A stretch of 37,852 nt of DNA from an uncultured Bacteroidales bacterium. GTDB taxonomy: Bacteria > Bacteroidota > Bacteroidia > Bacteroidales > F082. Below the pieces are notes generated by a model that saw nothing but the letters and a program-made list of their open reading frames with translations, was not told where the DNA came from and searched no databases. Position numbers and translations under genes: made by a program. Location: the NCBI GenBank assembly GCA_947166105.1, contig CAMVCZ010000030.1, positions 1-37,852 of the forward strand. The letters are read 5' to 3'. This document shows positions 30,864 to 37,852 of the stretch, one piece after another; the first letter of the stretch is position 1; each line of letters starts with the position of its first letter.

Positions 30864-32210
30864 ATGCTGAAGCGTAGGATTGCAGAAAGAATCAAAGAGC
30901 ACTTGACCTCGAACAACAACAAGATTTTGATTGTTGATGGGGCGCGGCAGGTTGGCAAGTCCTTTATTATCAGGATGGTGGGTAAGGAATTGTTTCCCAA
31001 TTTCGTTGAAATTAATATGTATGACGACAAGAAAGGGAGCAAGGCTTTTGAGGGGACTGGCTCGGTGGCCGACTTCTATTTCAGGCTGAGTACTGTGGCA
31101 GGCTCCAAATTGAAGAAGAAAAACAACACTCTCGTTTTCATCGATGAAATCCAAGTCTATCCTGAATTGCTAACCCTTCTGAAGTTCCTGAAGGATGACG
31201 ATCGGTATACCTACATTGTTAGTGGTTCGCAATTGGGCATTGCCTTGAACGAAACGCTCTCTAAGCCGGGTGGACGAATTGAAATTATAAGAATGTATCC
31301 ACTTGATTTCGAGGAATTTCTTTGGGCTAATGGCGTTGGAGAAGAGGCTATAAACCAATTGGAACAATCTTTTAATGCAAAGCATGGTCTTGACGAAACA
31401 ATGCACCGCGTTTTCCTCGACCTTTTCAAGAAATACTTGCTCGTTGGCGGCCTTCCCGATGCGGTAAACAAGTTCATTGAAACCAACAATATCGTGGAAG
31501 TGCGCAGAGTGCATGACGGAATCCAAAAGTTGTATCGCGAGGATGCGGCTCAGTATGATGCTGAAAACAAGTTGAAAATAAGGCGTGTTTACGATTTGAT
31601 TCCTTCCAATCTCGAAAACAGGAAGAAGAGGGTCCAGTTCAATCAAATCGAGAACAAGAAGGGGAAGACCTACGCCACTTATGCCGATGAGTTTGAGTAT
31701 TTGATACAGGCTGGTGTTGCTATCGAGGTGAAGTCGATTTCCAATCCGAGGTTTCCCTTGCTTGAGTCGACCATCAAGAATTTGATAAAACTCTATCTGA
31801 ACGATGTGGGCCTGCTCACGAATTTGCTTTACAAGTACAATATCAGGGCGGTGCTTGACGACGAAAGGAGTGTTAACCTTGGCTCGGTGTATGAGTCTGC
31901 AGTGGCATCGGAATTGTTGGCTCACGGATTCGACCTTTATTATTACGACAACAAGAGTAAGGGTGAGGTCGATTTTCTGATTGATGATTTCGACATCTTG
32001 TCGGCAGTACCGCTTGAGGTCAAGTCGGGCAAGGACTATTCGACCCACAAGGCTTTGGACAAGTTCATCGCCAACCCTGATTACAATATTAAGCGGGCTG
32101 TTGTGCTGTCGAATGAACGCGAATTTCGCGAGGAAGGACGCACCTTGTATGTCCCAATTTATTTTGTGATGTTTTTCCGACCAAGTACACCTATGAAGAT
32201 TAGTCTATGA
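30864..32210 (+). CDS. AAA ATPase with DUF4143 (PD-(D/E)XK-like) C-terminus
   Basis: A protein of the widespread AAA_14/DUF4143 type, common in many copies in Bacteroidota and of unknown function. Walker A is GARQVGKS (residues 26-33) and Walker B LVFIDEIQ (90-97), followed by the sensor-like YIVSGSQLG and the MYPLDFEEFL segment. The C-terminal half holds VYESAVASELLAHG, KGEVDFLI and PLEVKSGK, the acidic/EVK pattern of a restriction-nuclease-like fold. Length 448 aa. It is preceded by seven tandem repeats carrying its likely promoter, and its stop overlaps the next start by 4 bases. No toxin or partner gene of a known defence system is recognisable next to it. Confidence 0.9.
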   Translation: MLKRRIAERIKEHLTSNNNKILIVDGARQVGKSFIIRMVGKELFPNFVEINMYDDKKGSKAFEGTGSVADFYFRLSTVAGSKLKKKNNTLVFIDEIQVYPELLTLLKFLKDDDRYTYIVSGSQLGIALNETLSKPGGRIEIIRMYPLDFEEFLWANGVGEEAINQLEQSFNAKHGLDETMHRVFLDLFKKYLLVGGLPDAVNKFIETNNIVEVRRVHDGIQKLYREDAAQYDAENKLKIRRVYDLIPSNLENRKKRVQFNQIENKKGKTYATYADEFEYLIQAGVAIEVKSISNPRFPLLESTIKNLIKLYLNDVGLLTNLLYKYNIRAVLDDERSVNLGSVYESAVASELLAHGFDLYYYDNKSKGEVDFLIDDFDILSAVPLEVKSGKDYSTHKALDKFIANPDYNIKRAVVLSNEREFREEGRTLYVPIYFVMFFRPSTPMKISL

Positions 32211-33859
32211 AAAGGTTTTTATTGATAGGATTGATGCTTCTAATGGCGTTGGAGGCCTTTCCCCAGCACCCCAAGAAGGCCGTAAAAGCCTATGAATCTG
32301 CTGAAAAGGCTTTCCAAATGCGTGATTATGCTAAGGCGCACCAACAAGTGTTGAAGGCCATCGTTGAGGACCCGAACTATGCTGAGGCTTGGCTGCTTGA
32401 GGGCGAAATCGGGATGGAAACCAAGGACTTTGATTTGGCTCTGATTGGCTACGAGAACGCATTGGCCTCCGACTCGATGTTGTTTCCGCCAGCGGCTGTT
32501 ACTTTGGCGCGATTGTATGACAACCGTGGCAGTTACAAACGCGAAATTGCCCTGCTGCGATGGTACCAAAAGGCGGCCAAAGGCAATGCAGTGATGGATG
32601 AAACGGTGGCCGAAATGCTCGAGCTGGCCACTTTCCGCGATTGGACGATGGAGCATCCCGTGAGTTTCGAGCCGAAGAGTTTGGGTGCGGCCATCAATTC
32701 TACTGCCGAAGAATATGTCAATATGCTGTCGTTTGACGGCTCGCAACTGCTGTTCACGCGCAAGATGCCATTGGGCGATGGCTACCAAAAGGAGTTTCTT
32801 TTTGTTTCGCTTTGGGACGGCGAGCAATGGGTTGAGCCTCAGTTGCTTTCGTTTGCAGATTTTCCTGATGACATTGACCTCGGAGCCGCGTTTATTTCGG
32901 CTGACGGTAAAAAACTTTATTTGACAGGCTGCGGCTGGGGTCGCGACAGTGGCTGCGATATTTATGTCTCGGAATTGAAAAACGAAAAATGGAACATGCC
33001 ACAACGCTTGAAAGGCAATATCAACACAAGCAGTTGGGAATCACAGCCTTGCGTGAGTGCCGATGGACGCGAACTGTATTTTGTTTCGCGGCGAAACGGC
33101 AATGCCGACATCTATTGCGCCCGCCGCAACGCCGATGGCACTTGGGGCGAACCTCAGAACTTGGGTACACCTATTAATACTAAAGGTACTGAAATGGCAC
33201 CTTTCATCCATCCCGACGGTCACACGCTTTATTTCTCGTCCGACAAACATGTTGGCATGGGTGGATTCGACTTGTTTATGAGTCGCAGGGGAGAGGATGG
33301 ACAATGGCAAGAGCCTGTCAATCTGGGCTTTCCCATCAATACGAGTGGCGACGAAATCAACTTTTTTGTGGCGGCTGACGGCAAAACGGCTTTCATATCC
33401 TCGCAACGCGAAGGCGGCAAAGGCGGCTACGACATCTACACCTTTGAACTGCCCGAGGAAATCCGCTCTGATTCTGCCAATTACCTCTCTACGGTGGATG
33501 TGACGGAATTGTCGGTTGGGGATGCTGTGGTTTTGCAAAACATTCATTTTGAATATAATAGTGCGGACTTGACAACAGATTCGCAATCGGGTGTTGAGAT
33601 GTTGACGGAGTTCCTGAAGCGTAATCCCGACTTGAAAGTGGAACTCGCGGGCCATACCGACAATGTAGGCAGTGAAAGTTACAACCAGAAACTCTCTGCC
33701 GACCGCGCCGAAGTGGTTCGCAATGCCTTGATTGCCAATGGTATTGATTCCGACCGCTTGACTGCAAGAGGCTATGGTGCATCGAAGCCCTTGAAGGCCA
33801 ACGACAGCGAAGAGCACCGCGCCTTGAATCGTAGAACAGAAATGATTATAATTAACTGA
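32207..33859 (+). CDS. PorE-like TPR-PD40-OmpA protein, possible T9SS component
   Basis: A periplasmic protein, Sec signal MKRFLLIGLMLLMALEAFPQ. Domain order: TPR-like helices (about residues 22-140, AYESAEKAFQMRDYAKAHQQ, AWLLEGEIGMETKDFDLALIGYENAL), a PD40/WD40-like propeller (about 165-425; DGSQLLFTRKMP, DGKKLYLTGCGWG, DGRELYFVSRRNGNADIY, DGHTLYFSSDKHVGMGGFDLFMS, DGKTAFISSQREGGKGGYDIYTF) and a C-terminal OmpA peptidoglycan-binding domain (HFEYNSADLT, ELAGHTDNVGSESYNQKLSADRA). This resembles P. gingivalis PorE, which links the T9SS to the cell wall, but no carboxypeptidase-regulatory-like domain was noticed between propeller and OmpA domain. Length 550 aa. It overlaps the ATPase gene by 4 bases and precedes the SGNH gene by 2. 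Confidence 0.82.
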   Translation: MKRFLLIGLMLLMALEAFPQHPKKAVKAYESAEKAFQMRDYAKAHQQVLKAIVEDPNYAEAWLLEGEIGMETKDFDLALIGYENALASDSMLFPPAAVTLARLYDNRGSYKREIALLRWYQKAAKGNAVMDETVAEMLELATFRDWTMEHPVSFEPKSLGAAINSTAEEYVNMLSFDGSQLLFTRKMPLGDGYQKEFLFVSLWDGEQWVEPQLLSFADFPDDIDLGAAFISADGKKLYLTGCGWGRDSGCDIYVSELKNEKWNMPQRLKGNINTSSWESQPCVSADGRELYFVSRRNGNADIYCARRNADGTWGEPQNLGTPINTKGTEMAPFIHPDGHTLYFSSDKHVGMGGFDLFMSRRGEDGQWQEPVNLGFPINTSGDEINFFVAADGKTAFISSQREGGKGGYDIYTFELPEEIRSDSANYLSTVDVTELSVGDAVVLQNIHFEYNSADLTTDSQSGVEMLTEFLKRNPDLKVELAGHTDNVGSESYNQKLSADRAEVVRNALIANGIDSDRLTARGYGASKPLKANDSEEHRALNRRTEMIIIN

Positions 33860-33861
33860 TA

Positions 33862-34593
33862 ATGAAAAAATTACTATTACTATTTGCTATGGCAGCACTC
33901 ATGTCGGCTTGCGTGAAACAACCTGAACCGCCCAAACAAATGCGATTCTCCATTTTGGGCGACAGTTATTCAACTTTCAAGGGTTATGTCCACCCTGAAA
34001 CCAACGATGTTTACCCATTCGATTCCATTGGCGTAACGAATGTAGAGCAGATGTGGTGGCATAAGGTGGCCGTCGAAAAAGGCTGGATATTGGATGTAAA
34101 TAATTCATTTTCAGGGTCTTTGGTATGTAATTATAACTATGCGAATTACTATGGCCCACATTCGTTCCTCCAACGCATGGATGACCTTGGCCAACCTGAC
34201 GTGATTTTCATTTTCGGGGCTACCAACGATGCTTGCGCCCATGATGGTGACAATGTGCCAGTTGTACCGCTTGGCAATGATGTTTTTTCAGATTGGACTG
34301 AAGATCAACTTTGCACTTTCCGTCCGGCTTTGTCCTATCTCTTTGATAATCTGCAACAAAGGTATCCCAATGCTGAGTTGTATTTCCTTCTTGACATGAA
34401 CCTCGGTTCCAATGGCATTGATGCAGACAGGCGTGATGCTTTCATCGGTTCAATTCATCGCATCGCAAATCATTACAACGTGAAATGTATTGATTTGGAG
34501 GGGATTAAAAAGAGCCATTGGCATCCCAATGCCGAAGGGCATGGGATTATTGCCAAACAAGTGCTGGATTTCCTTGAGGCTGAGGCGATTTAA
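33862..34593 (+). CDS. SGNH/GDSL-family hydrolase lipoprotein
   Basis: A lipoprotein signal ending LMSAC (Cys17). The SGNH blocks are clear: block I FSILGDSYSTF with nucleophile Ser35, an Asn/Ser-rich NNSFSGSLVC block, block III FIFGATNDA with the oxyanion Asn, and block V WHPNAEGHGII with the catalytic His. Length 243 aa. Substrate (acyl ester, polysaccharide O-acetyl or lipid) is unknown. It is the last gene of the ATPase-PorE-SGNH operon. Its stop codon overlaps that of the convergent rhomboid gene, so no terminator fits between. Confidence 0.92.
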   Translation: MKKLLLLFAMAALMSACVKQPEPPKQMRFSILGDSYSTFKGYVHPETNDVYPFDSIGVTNVEQMWWHKVAVEKGWILDVNNSFSGSLVCNYNYANYYGPHSFLQRMDDLGQPDVIFIFGATNDACAHDGDNVPVVPLGNDVFSDWTEDQLCTFRPALSYLFDNLQQRYPNAELYFLLDMNLGSNGIDADRRDAFIGSIHRIANHYNVKCIDLEGIKKSHWHPNAEGHGIIAKQVLDFLEAEAI

Positions 34594-35336
34594 TGCCTGA
34601 ACCGATAGCGCACGGTCAATTCCGCGTCGCTTGGGGTGGGCACATCCCAATAGGGTTTTTCCTCGGATGCAGAGCCTGTAGAAGCCTCGGTTTCTGAGCC
34701 TGTCGAAGAGCCGTTTTCTTCATTTTCCTCGTCCTCATCCCAATGGTAGACCTCTTTTTGCGGCCCTTCCTTGCGCAGGAAAAAGGCTAACAAAATGCCA
34801 ATCATGGCACCGCTGAGGTGACCTTCCCACGAGATGTTTTGCGGGATTGCCAATGACGGAATCATGCCCCAAATGAAACTGCCGTAAAGGAAAACCATGA
34901 TGAGCGCGATGACGATGAGCATACGGTTGCCTCGGATAAAGCCACTCGTGATGAGGAAAAGGTTGAGTCCATAAACGAGCGCACTTGCCCCAATGTGAGT
35001 CGTGTCAGGGTTGCCGATGCACCATGTAAGCAGTCCGCTGGCCAAATAGGTGATGAGTAACACGCGGTTGGCGAGGGTGGGGTAGCAATAGTACAACGCC
35101 GTGCCGAGCACGAGGATGGGAACGGTGTTGGAAAACAGATGCTCCCAACTGCCGTGCAGAAAGGGCAATGTGAGGATGCCAAGAAGACCTTTTGCGGTGT
35201 GTGGCACTACGCCGTAACGCCCCAAATCAATACCAAACGACACCTCAATGATTTTCACTAACCACATCAAAGCCACGATGATGAGTGGGATGATGAGGCT
35301 ACCCAAGAACTTCCTTTTTTCTGCTTTTTCGTCCAT
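34590..35336 (-). CDS. Rhomboid family intramembrane serine protease
   Basis: Six or so hydrophobic helices hold the rhomboid catalytic dyad: Ser118 in HIGASALVYG and His173 in WEGHLSGAMIG. The helix-2 motif HGSWEHLFSN (residues 61-70) is also intact. The start MDEKAEKRK (35336) avoids 27 preceding residues with no family likeness. The C-terminal tail after residue 190 is acidic and contains two 8-residue repeats ending in STGS, encoded by two 24-bp tandem copies of a REP-like element (34672-34719). Length 248 aa. Substrates unknown. Convergent with the SGNH gene. Confidence 0.93.
   Translation of the reverse strand: MDEKAEKRKFLGSLIIPLIIVALMWLVKIIEVSFGIDLGRYGVVPHTAKGLLGILTLPFLHGSWEHLFSNTVPILVLGTALYYCYPTLANRVLLITYLASGLLTWCIGNPDTTHIGASALVYGLNLFLITSGFIRGNRMLIVIALIMVFLYGSFIWGMIPSLAIPQNISWEGHLSGAMIGILLAFFLRKEGPQKEVYHWDEDEENEENGSSTGSETEASTGSASEEKPYWDVPTPSDAELTVRYRFRH
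34672..34719. repeat. Two 24-bp tandem copies of a REP-like motif inside the rhomboid gene
   Basis: Copies begin GAGCCTGT at 34672 and 34696 and both end TTTTCT or GTTTCT. GAGCCTGTCGAAG in the second copy is the same core as in the extragenic inverted repeat at 23416-23490. Confidence 0.85.
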
Positions 35337-35395
35337 GCGGGAGTGGTTATCAAGAATTGTTCCGTGGCAAAGGTCGGAAATTTTGGCAGAGGTTA

Positions 35396-36655
35396 TTATT
35401 CCAACAGCCATTTCCAAATGGGTTTTACCTCAATGGTGAGGCCGTTGTCTTTTTGGATGGTGTATTCATCTTCACGGGTGATGATTAGAGCACGTTGTAA
35501 CGGCTCAAACGCATGAAGTTTCACAAGCGCGTTGATTTCGCGTTCCGAAGTCTGAAGTTCGCTCATGCTGTAACATGCTTGAATGGCGGTGCGTTGTTCG
35601 GGAAGGTAGAAGTCCACTTCCACGTTTTTGTTGTAATAAAACAACTGCTCGTCGCCGTATTGCTGGAAAAGGTGGATGGCGCATAGGTTCTCCAACAATG
35701 AAGTTTCGCCATCGTTCAAAAAAATCATCAGCAAGCCGTTGTCCACAAAGTAATGTTTCTTGATGGTTTCGCGATCAGAAAACTTTGAGGCATAGTTGTT
35801 TATGGAAAACAGCAGACAAGCATCGCGCATAAAACTGACATATTCCATAACGGTGTTGGCTTGGCAATTGATGCCTGTGCTTTTCACCAAATTACTGATG
35901 CGGTTGTAGGCAGTTGGTTGTTTCACGCTTTCGGCCAAACGTTTGACGGTCATACGTAGCGAGGCTTCGTTGCGGATTTTGTTTCTCACGACAAGGTCGG
36001 AAAAGAAGATTTTGTTGTAAAGTTCATTGAGCCACAGTCGTTTTGCACTCACATCAAACACATCAGGGAAGCCGCCGAATTGGAAATATTCGTTGAAAGC
36101 ACGTTCTATAGCGGCTCTCAACTGTGGACTGTCGTACCAATGCGAATCGAGGTTAATGTGCTCTCTGCCAATGTATTCCTTGAATGTAAAAGGATAGACA
36201 TTGCGTGTCCAATATCGTCCTCCCAAAGTAGTGGCGATGTCGCGACCGAGCATTTTGGCATTGCTGCCGGTGATGAAAACTTGATGTTTTTGGTTGGCCA
36301 ACCGACGGGCAAAATGCTCCCATCCCTCAACGTTTTGGATTTCGTCGAAAAACAACAAAGGCTTGCCCTCGTTGGTGGAAGCGTATGCTTGTAGTATCAG
36401 GTCGAGTTCCTCCGCTTTCATTTGGCGAAGACGCTCATCGTCGAAATTGACGTAAACGATTTCCTTAATGCTATGGCCTTCTTGCAACAATTGCTGGATG
36501 CGTTGATAAAGCATATAAGACTTGCCGCATTGCCTCACCCCGACAAACACATAATTGCCTTTTAGCTCAAGTTCCATCGGTCGGTTATATAACTCTATTT
36601 CAGGGATATAATCTTGTCCTTCGCGGATGATTCTGCTGATGATTTCCTTTTCCAT
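35396..36655 (-). CDS. AAA ATPase of the AAA_14/DUF4143 type (second)
   Basis: Start MEKEIISRIIREGQDY (36655) was chosen because a -7 box lies 18 bases upstream; the open frame to 36712 would start upstream of that box. Walker A is GVRQCGKS (residues 39-46) and Walker B LLFFDEIQ (100-107), followed by VFITGSNAKML and VYPFTFKEYIG. The C-terminal half has FYYNKNVEVDFYLPEQRTAIQACYSM, the DUF4143 nuclease-like pattern. Length 419 aa. It is clearly diverged from the first copy (different Walker A context and domain details) but has the same organisation and likewise sits behind a 33-bp-period repeat. Function unknown. Confidence 0.9.
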   Translation of the reverse strand: MEKEIISRIIREGQDYIPEIELYNRPMELELKGNYVFVGVRQCGKSYMLYQRIQQLLQEGHSIKEIVYVNFDDERLRQMKAEELDLILQAYASTNEGKPLLFFDEIQNVEGWEHFARRLANQKHQVFITGSNAKMLGRDIATTLGGRYWTRNVYPFTFKEYIGREHINLDSHWYDSPQLRAAIERAFNEYFQFGGFPDVFDVSAKRLWLNELYNKIFFSDLVVRNKIRNEASLRMTVKRLAESVKQPTAYNRISNLVKSTGINCQANTVMEYVSFMRDACLLFSINNYASKFSDRETIKKHYFVDNGLLMIFLNDGETSLLENLCAIHLFQQYGDEQLFYYNKNVEVDFYLPEQRTAIQACYSMSELQTSEREINALVKLHAFEPLQRALIITREDEYTIQKDNGLTIEVKPIWKWLLE

Positions 36656-36672
36656 CGCCTTTGATTTTGTGG

Positions 36673-36680
36673 CAAAAGTA
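36673..36680 (-). promoter_or_regulatory. Candidate -7 box for the second ATPase gene (TACTTTTG)
   Basis: An exact TAnnTTTG on the minus strand, 17 bases upstream of the start at 36655. The first palindrome (36690-36702) falls where the -33 region would be. Confidence 0.55.
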
Positions 36681-36689
36681 CAAAAATTA

Positions 36690-36768
36690 TCATTACCAAT
36701 GCGAAAATTCAATCAAATCTTTTCATTACTAATGATAAAATTGTGCAGAAAATTATCATTGGCAATGA
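36690..36768. repeat. Three palindromes with exact 33-bp period upstream of the second ATPase gene
   Basis: TCATT-nnn-AATGA-type motifs lie at 36690-36702 (TCATTACCAATGC), 36723-36735 (TCATTACTAATGA) and 36756-36768 (TCATTGGCAATGA). Each is flanked one base out by TT on the left and AA on the right. Between copies two and three an 8-bp inverted repeat AATGATAA/TTATCATT also exists. They overlap the presumed promoter region, so they could be operator sites. The third copy touches the gcvT terminator. Confidence 0.88.
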
Positions 36769-36807
36769 AAAATCCTGCCTCTAACAATTACGAAGCAGGA
36801 TTTTTTT
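36766..36807 (-). terminator. Intrinsic terminator after gcvT
   Basis: AATCCTGC (36771-36778) pairs with GCAGGATT (36795-36802). A/T runs on both sides give a T-run on either strand, so it ends gcvT and could also act on plus-strand transcripts. Confidence 0.72.
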
Positions 36808-36860
36808 CTCTAATTTTCCAAATTCTTGATAAAAAGAACTTGATTGAAGGAACTTGACTA

Positions 36861-37852
36861 TTACGCCAAGAACGGCATCTTCACCACCACAGCCTTGACG
36901 AGTTTGTTGCGGATCTTGATGAAGATTTCGGTGTCTTTCTTGCTGAAGGCCTTCTTCACCAAAGCGGTGCCGATGTTCTTGCCAGTCGAGGGCGACGGAC
37001 TGCCCGAGCGCACCATGCCGATGCAGTTGCCTTCGGCATCGCACACTTCGTAGCCATTGCGCGGAATGCCACGGTCGATCATCTCAAAGCCGACAATCTT
37101 TTGGCTCACGCCGTTAGCCTTTTGAGCGGCGAAGATTTCGCGGTTGAGGAAGTCGTTGCCGTCCACGAACTTGGTAATCCAGCCCAAGCCAGCCTCGATG
37201 GGGCTGATGGTGTCGTCGATTTCGTGACCATAGAGGCAGAAGCCCTTCTCCAAACGCAGGGTGTCGCGGCAGCCCAAGCCGGCGGGCATGATGCCGAACT
37301 CCTTGCCAGCCTCAAACACGGCATCCCAAACCTCCTTGGCATGGGCGACGGGGATGTAAATTTCGCAACCGCCTGAACCAGTGTAACCAGTGGTCGAGAA
37401 GATGACATTGTCCACACCAGCAAAGTTGATGATTTGGAAGGTGTAGTATTCCATGTCAACCACATTGGCTTTGGTGAGTTTCTGCATGGCTTTCAGGGCG
37501 TTGGGGCCTTGCACGGCCAATTGTGCCCATTCTTCGCTCTCGTTCTTGAAGTCCTCGCCAAGGGTCATTCCAAATTTCTCGGCAATCTGGCTCATCCAAG
37601 CCCAGTCCTTGTCGATGTTGGCAGCGTTGGGCACCATGAAATAATGGTCGTCGGCGATGCGGTAGACGAGCATGTCGTCAACAATGCCGCCCTTGCCATT
37701 CGGCAAGCAGGTGTATTGCACCTTGCCGTCGCTCAAAGCGGCCACGTCGTTCACCGTGCAGTATTGCATGAACTGTTTGGCCATCGGGCCTTTGGCACGG
37801 AACTCGCCCATGTGGCTCACGTCGAACACGCCGACGTTGTTGCGGACGTTGT
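36861..37852 (-). CDS. gcvT: Aminomethyltransferase, glycine cleavage T protein (5' end outside window)
   Basis: T protein of the glycine cleavage system, which releases ammonia from the lipoyl-bound aminomethyl group and makes 5,10-methylene-THF. The visible portion reads NVRNNVGVFDVSHMGEFRAKGP at its beginning, continuous with the window edge, so the true N-terminus (about 40 residues) is missing. A GTG at 37829 is an in-frame valine codon, not the start. Other motifs are VNDVAALSDGKVQYTCLPN, VQGPNALKAMQKL, TTGYTGSGGCEIYIP, PAGLGCRDTLRLEKGFCLYGHEID, PIEAGLGWITKF and SPSTGKNIGTALV. The remaining 330 codons match the usual ~360-aa length. It is followed by a terminator. Confidence 0.96.
   Translation of the reverse strand, partial: NVRNNVGVFDVSHMGEFRAKGPMAKQFMQYCTVNDVAALSDGKVQYTCLPNGKGGIVDDMLVYRIADDHYFMVPNAANIDKDWAWMSQIAEKFGMTLGEDFKNESEEWAQLAVQGPNALKAMQKLTKANVVDMEYYTFQIINFAGVDNVIFSTTGYTGSGGCEIYIPVAHAKEVWDAVFEAGKEFGIMPAGLGCRDTLRLEKGFCLYGHEIDDTISPIEAGLGWITKFVDGNDFLNREIFAAQKANGVSQKIVGFEMIDRGIPRNGYEVCDAEGNCIGMVRSGSPSPSTGKNIGTALVKKAFSKKDTEIFIKIRNKLVKAVVVKMPFLA

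Noticed and set aside
37829..37852. GTG at 37829 as the start of gcvT
   Set aside because: The frame is open to the window edge and encodes the family-typical NVRNNVGVFDVSHMGE, so the GTG is an internal valine codon and the gene is truncated by the window.

Overview
The window looks like a chromosomal segment from a Bacteroidota bacterium, most likely Bacteroidales or a close relative. Three things point there: a type IX secretion (T9SS) cluster (gldJ, two porU-type genes, porV) next to murF; repeated promoter-like boxes of the Bacteroidota form TAnnTTTG just upstream of genes; and abundant Bacteroidota-type lipoproteins and secreted proteins. Genus cannot be read from the sequence. Coding density is high. 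Most genes look housekeeping and moderately GC-balanced, but the stretch from about 24.4 to 26.9 kb and the small gene at 28.3 kb are clearly more AT-rich than their neighbours.

Layout. 1-4.1 kb (minus): a 23-bp tandem array, then anmK, murF and the lipoprotein gene gldJ. 4.4-12.9 kb (plus): two consecutive PorU-family (peptidase C25) genes and porV, so the outer-membrane end of the T9SS is encoded here, with a duplicated sortase. 13.0-15.8 kb (minus): a Gate-domain membrane protein with an outer-membrane porin, and an Hsp20 chaperone. 16.1-18.9 kb (plus): MFS transporter, GNAT acetyltransferase, secreted EEP-family hydrolase. 19.0-21.6 kb (minus): two EamA transporters around an rRNA-type SpoU methyltransferase, with 4-base overlaps. 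21.7-24.2 kb: collagen-like lipoprotein, Ca2+/Na+ antiporter, YggS.

24.2-26.9 kb is the accessory highlight. It holds a second 23-bp array, a candidate rod-shaped ~176-nt RNA, a secreted-type precursor peptide in which all 11 histidines sit in His-X-Asn/Asp, a radical SAM/SPASM enzyme directly behind it, and then a ~290-bp array of eight imperfect palindromes of shared architecture but different sequence. This looks like a RiPP-type peptide-modification locus, with His-X-Asn/Asp as the presumed modification site.

26.9-37.9 kb: ffh, a four-helix-bundle gene flanked by a 13-bp inverted repeat, folD, a secreted protein of unknown function, then an AAA ATPase/DUF4143 gene preceded by seven 32-33-bp direct repeats and overlapping a PorE-like TPR/PD40/OmpA gene and an SGNH lipoprotein. 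On the minus strand follow a rhomboid protease, a second AAA ATPase preceded by three palindromes with an exact 33-bp period, and a gcvT gene cut by the window end. Several extragenic-type palindromes occur, two of them apparently inserted in frame inside coding regions (an EamA transporter and the rhomboid). All functions are by family recognition from the sequence; no database search was run.
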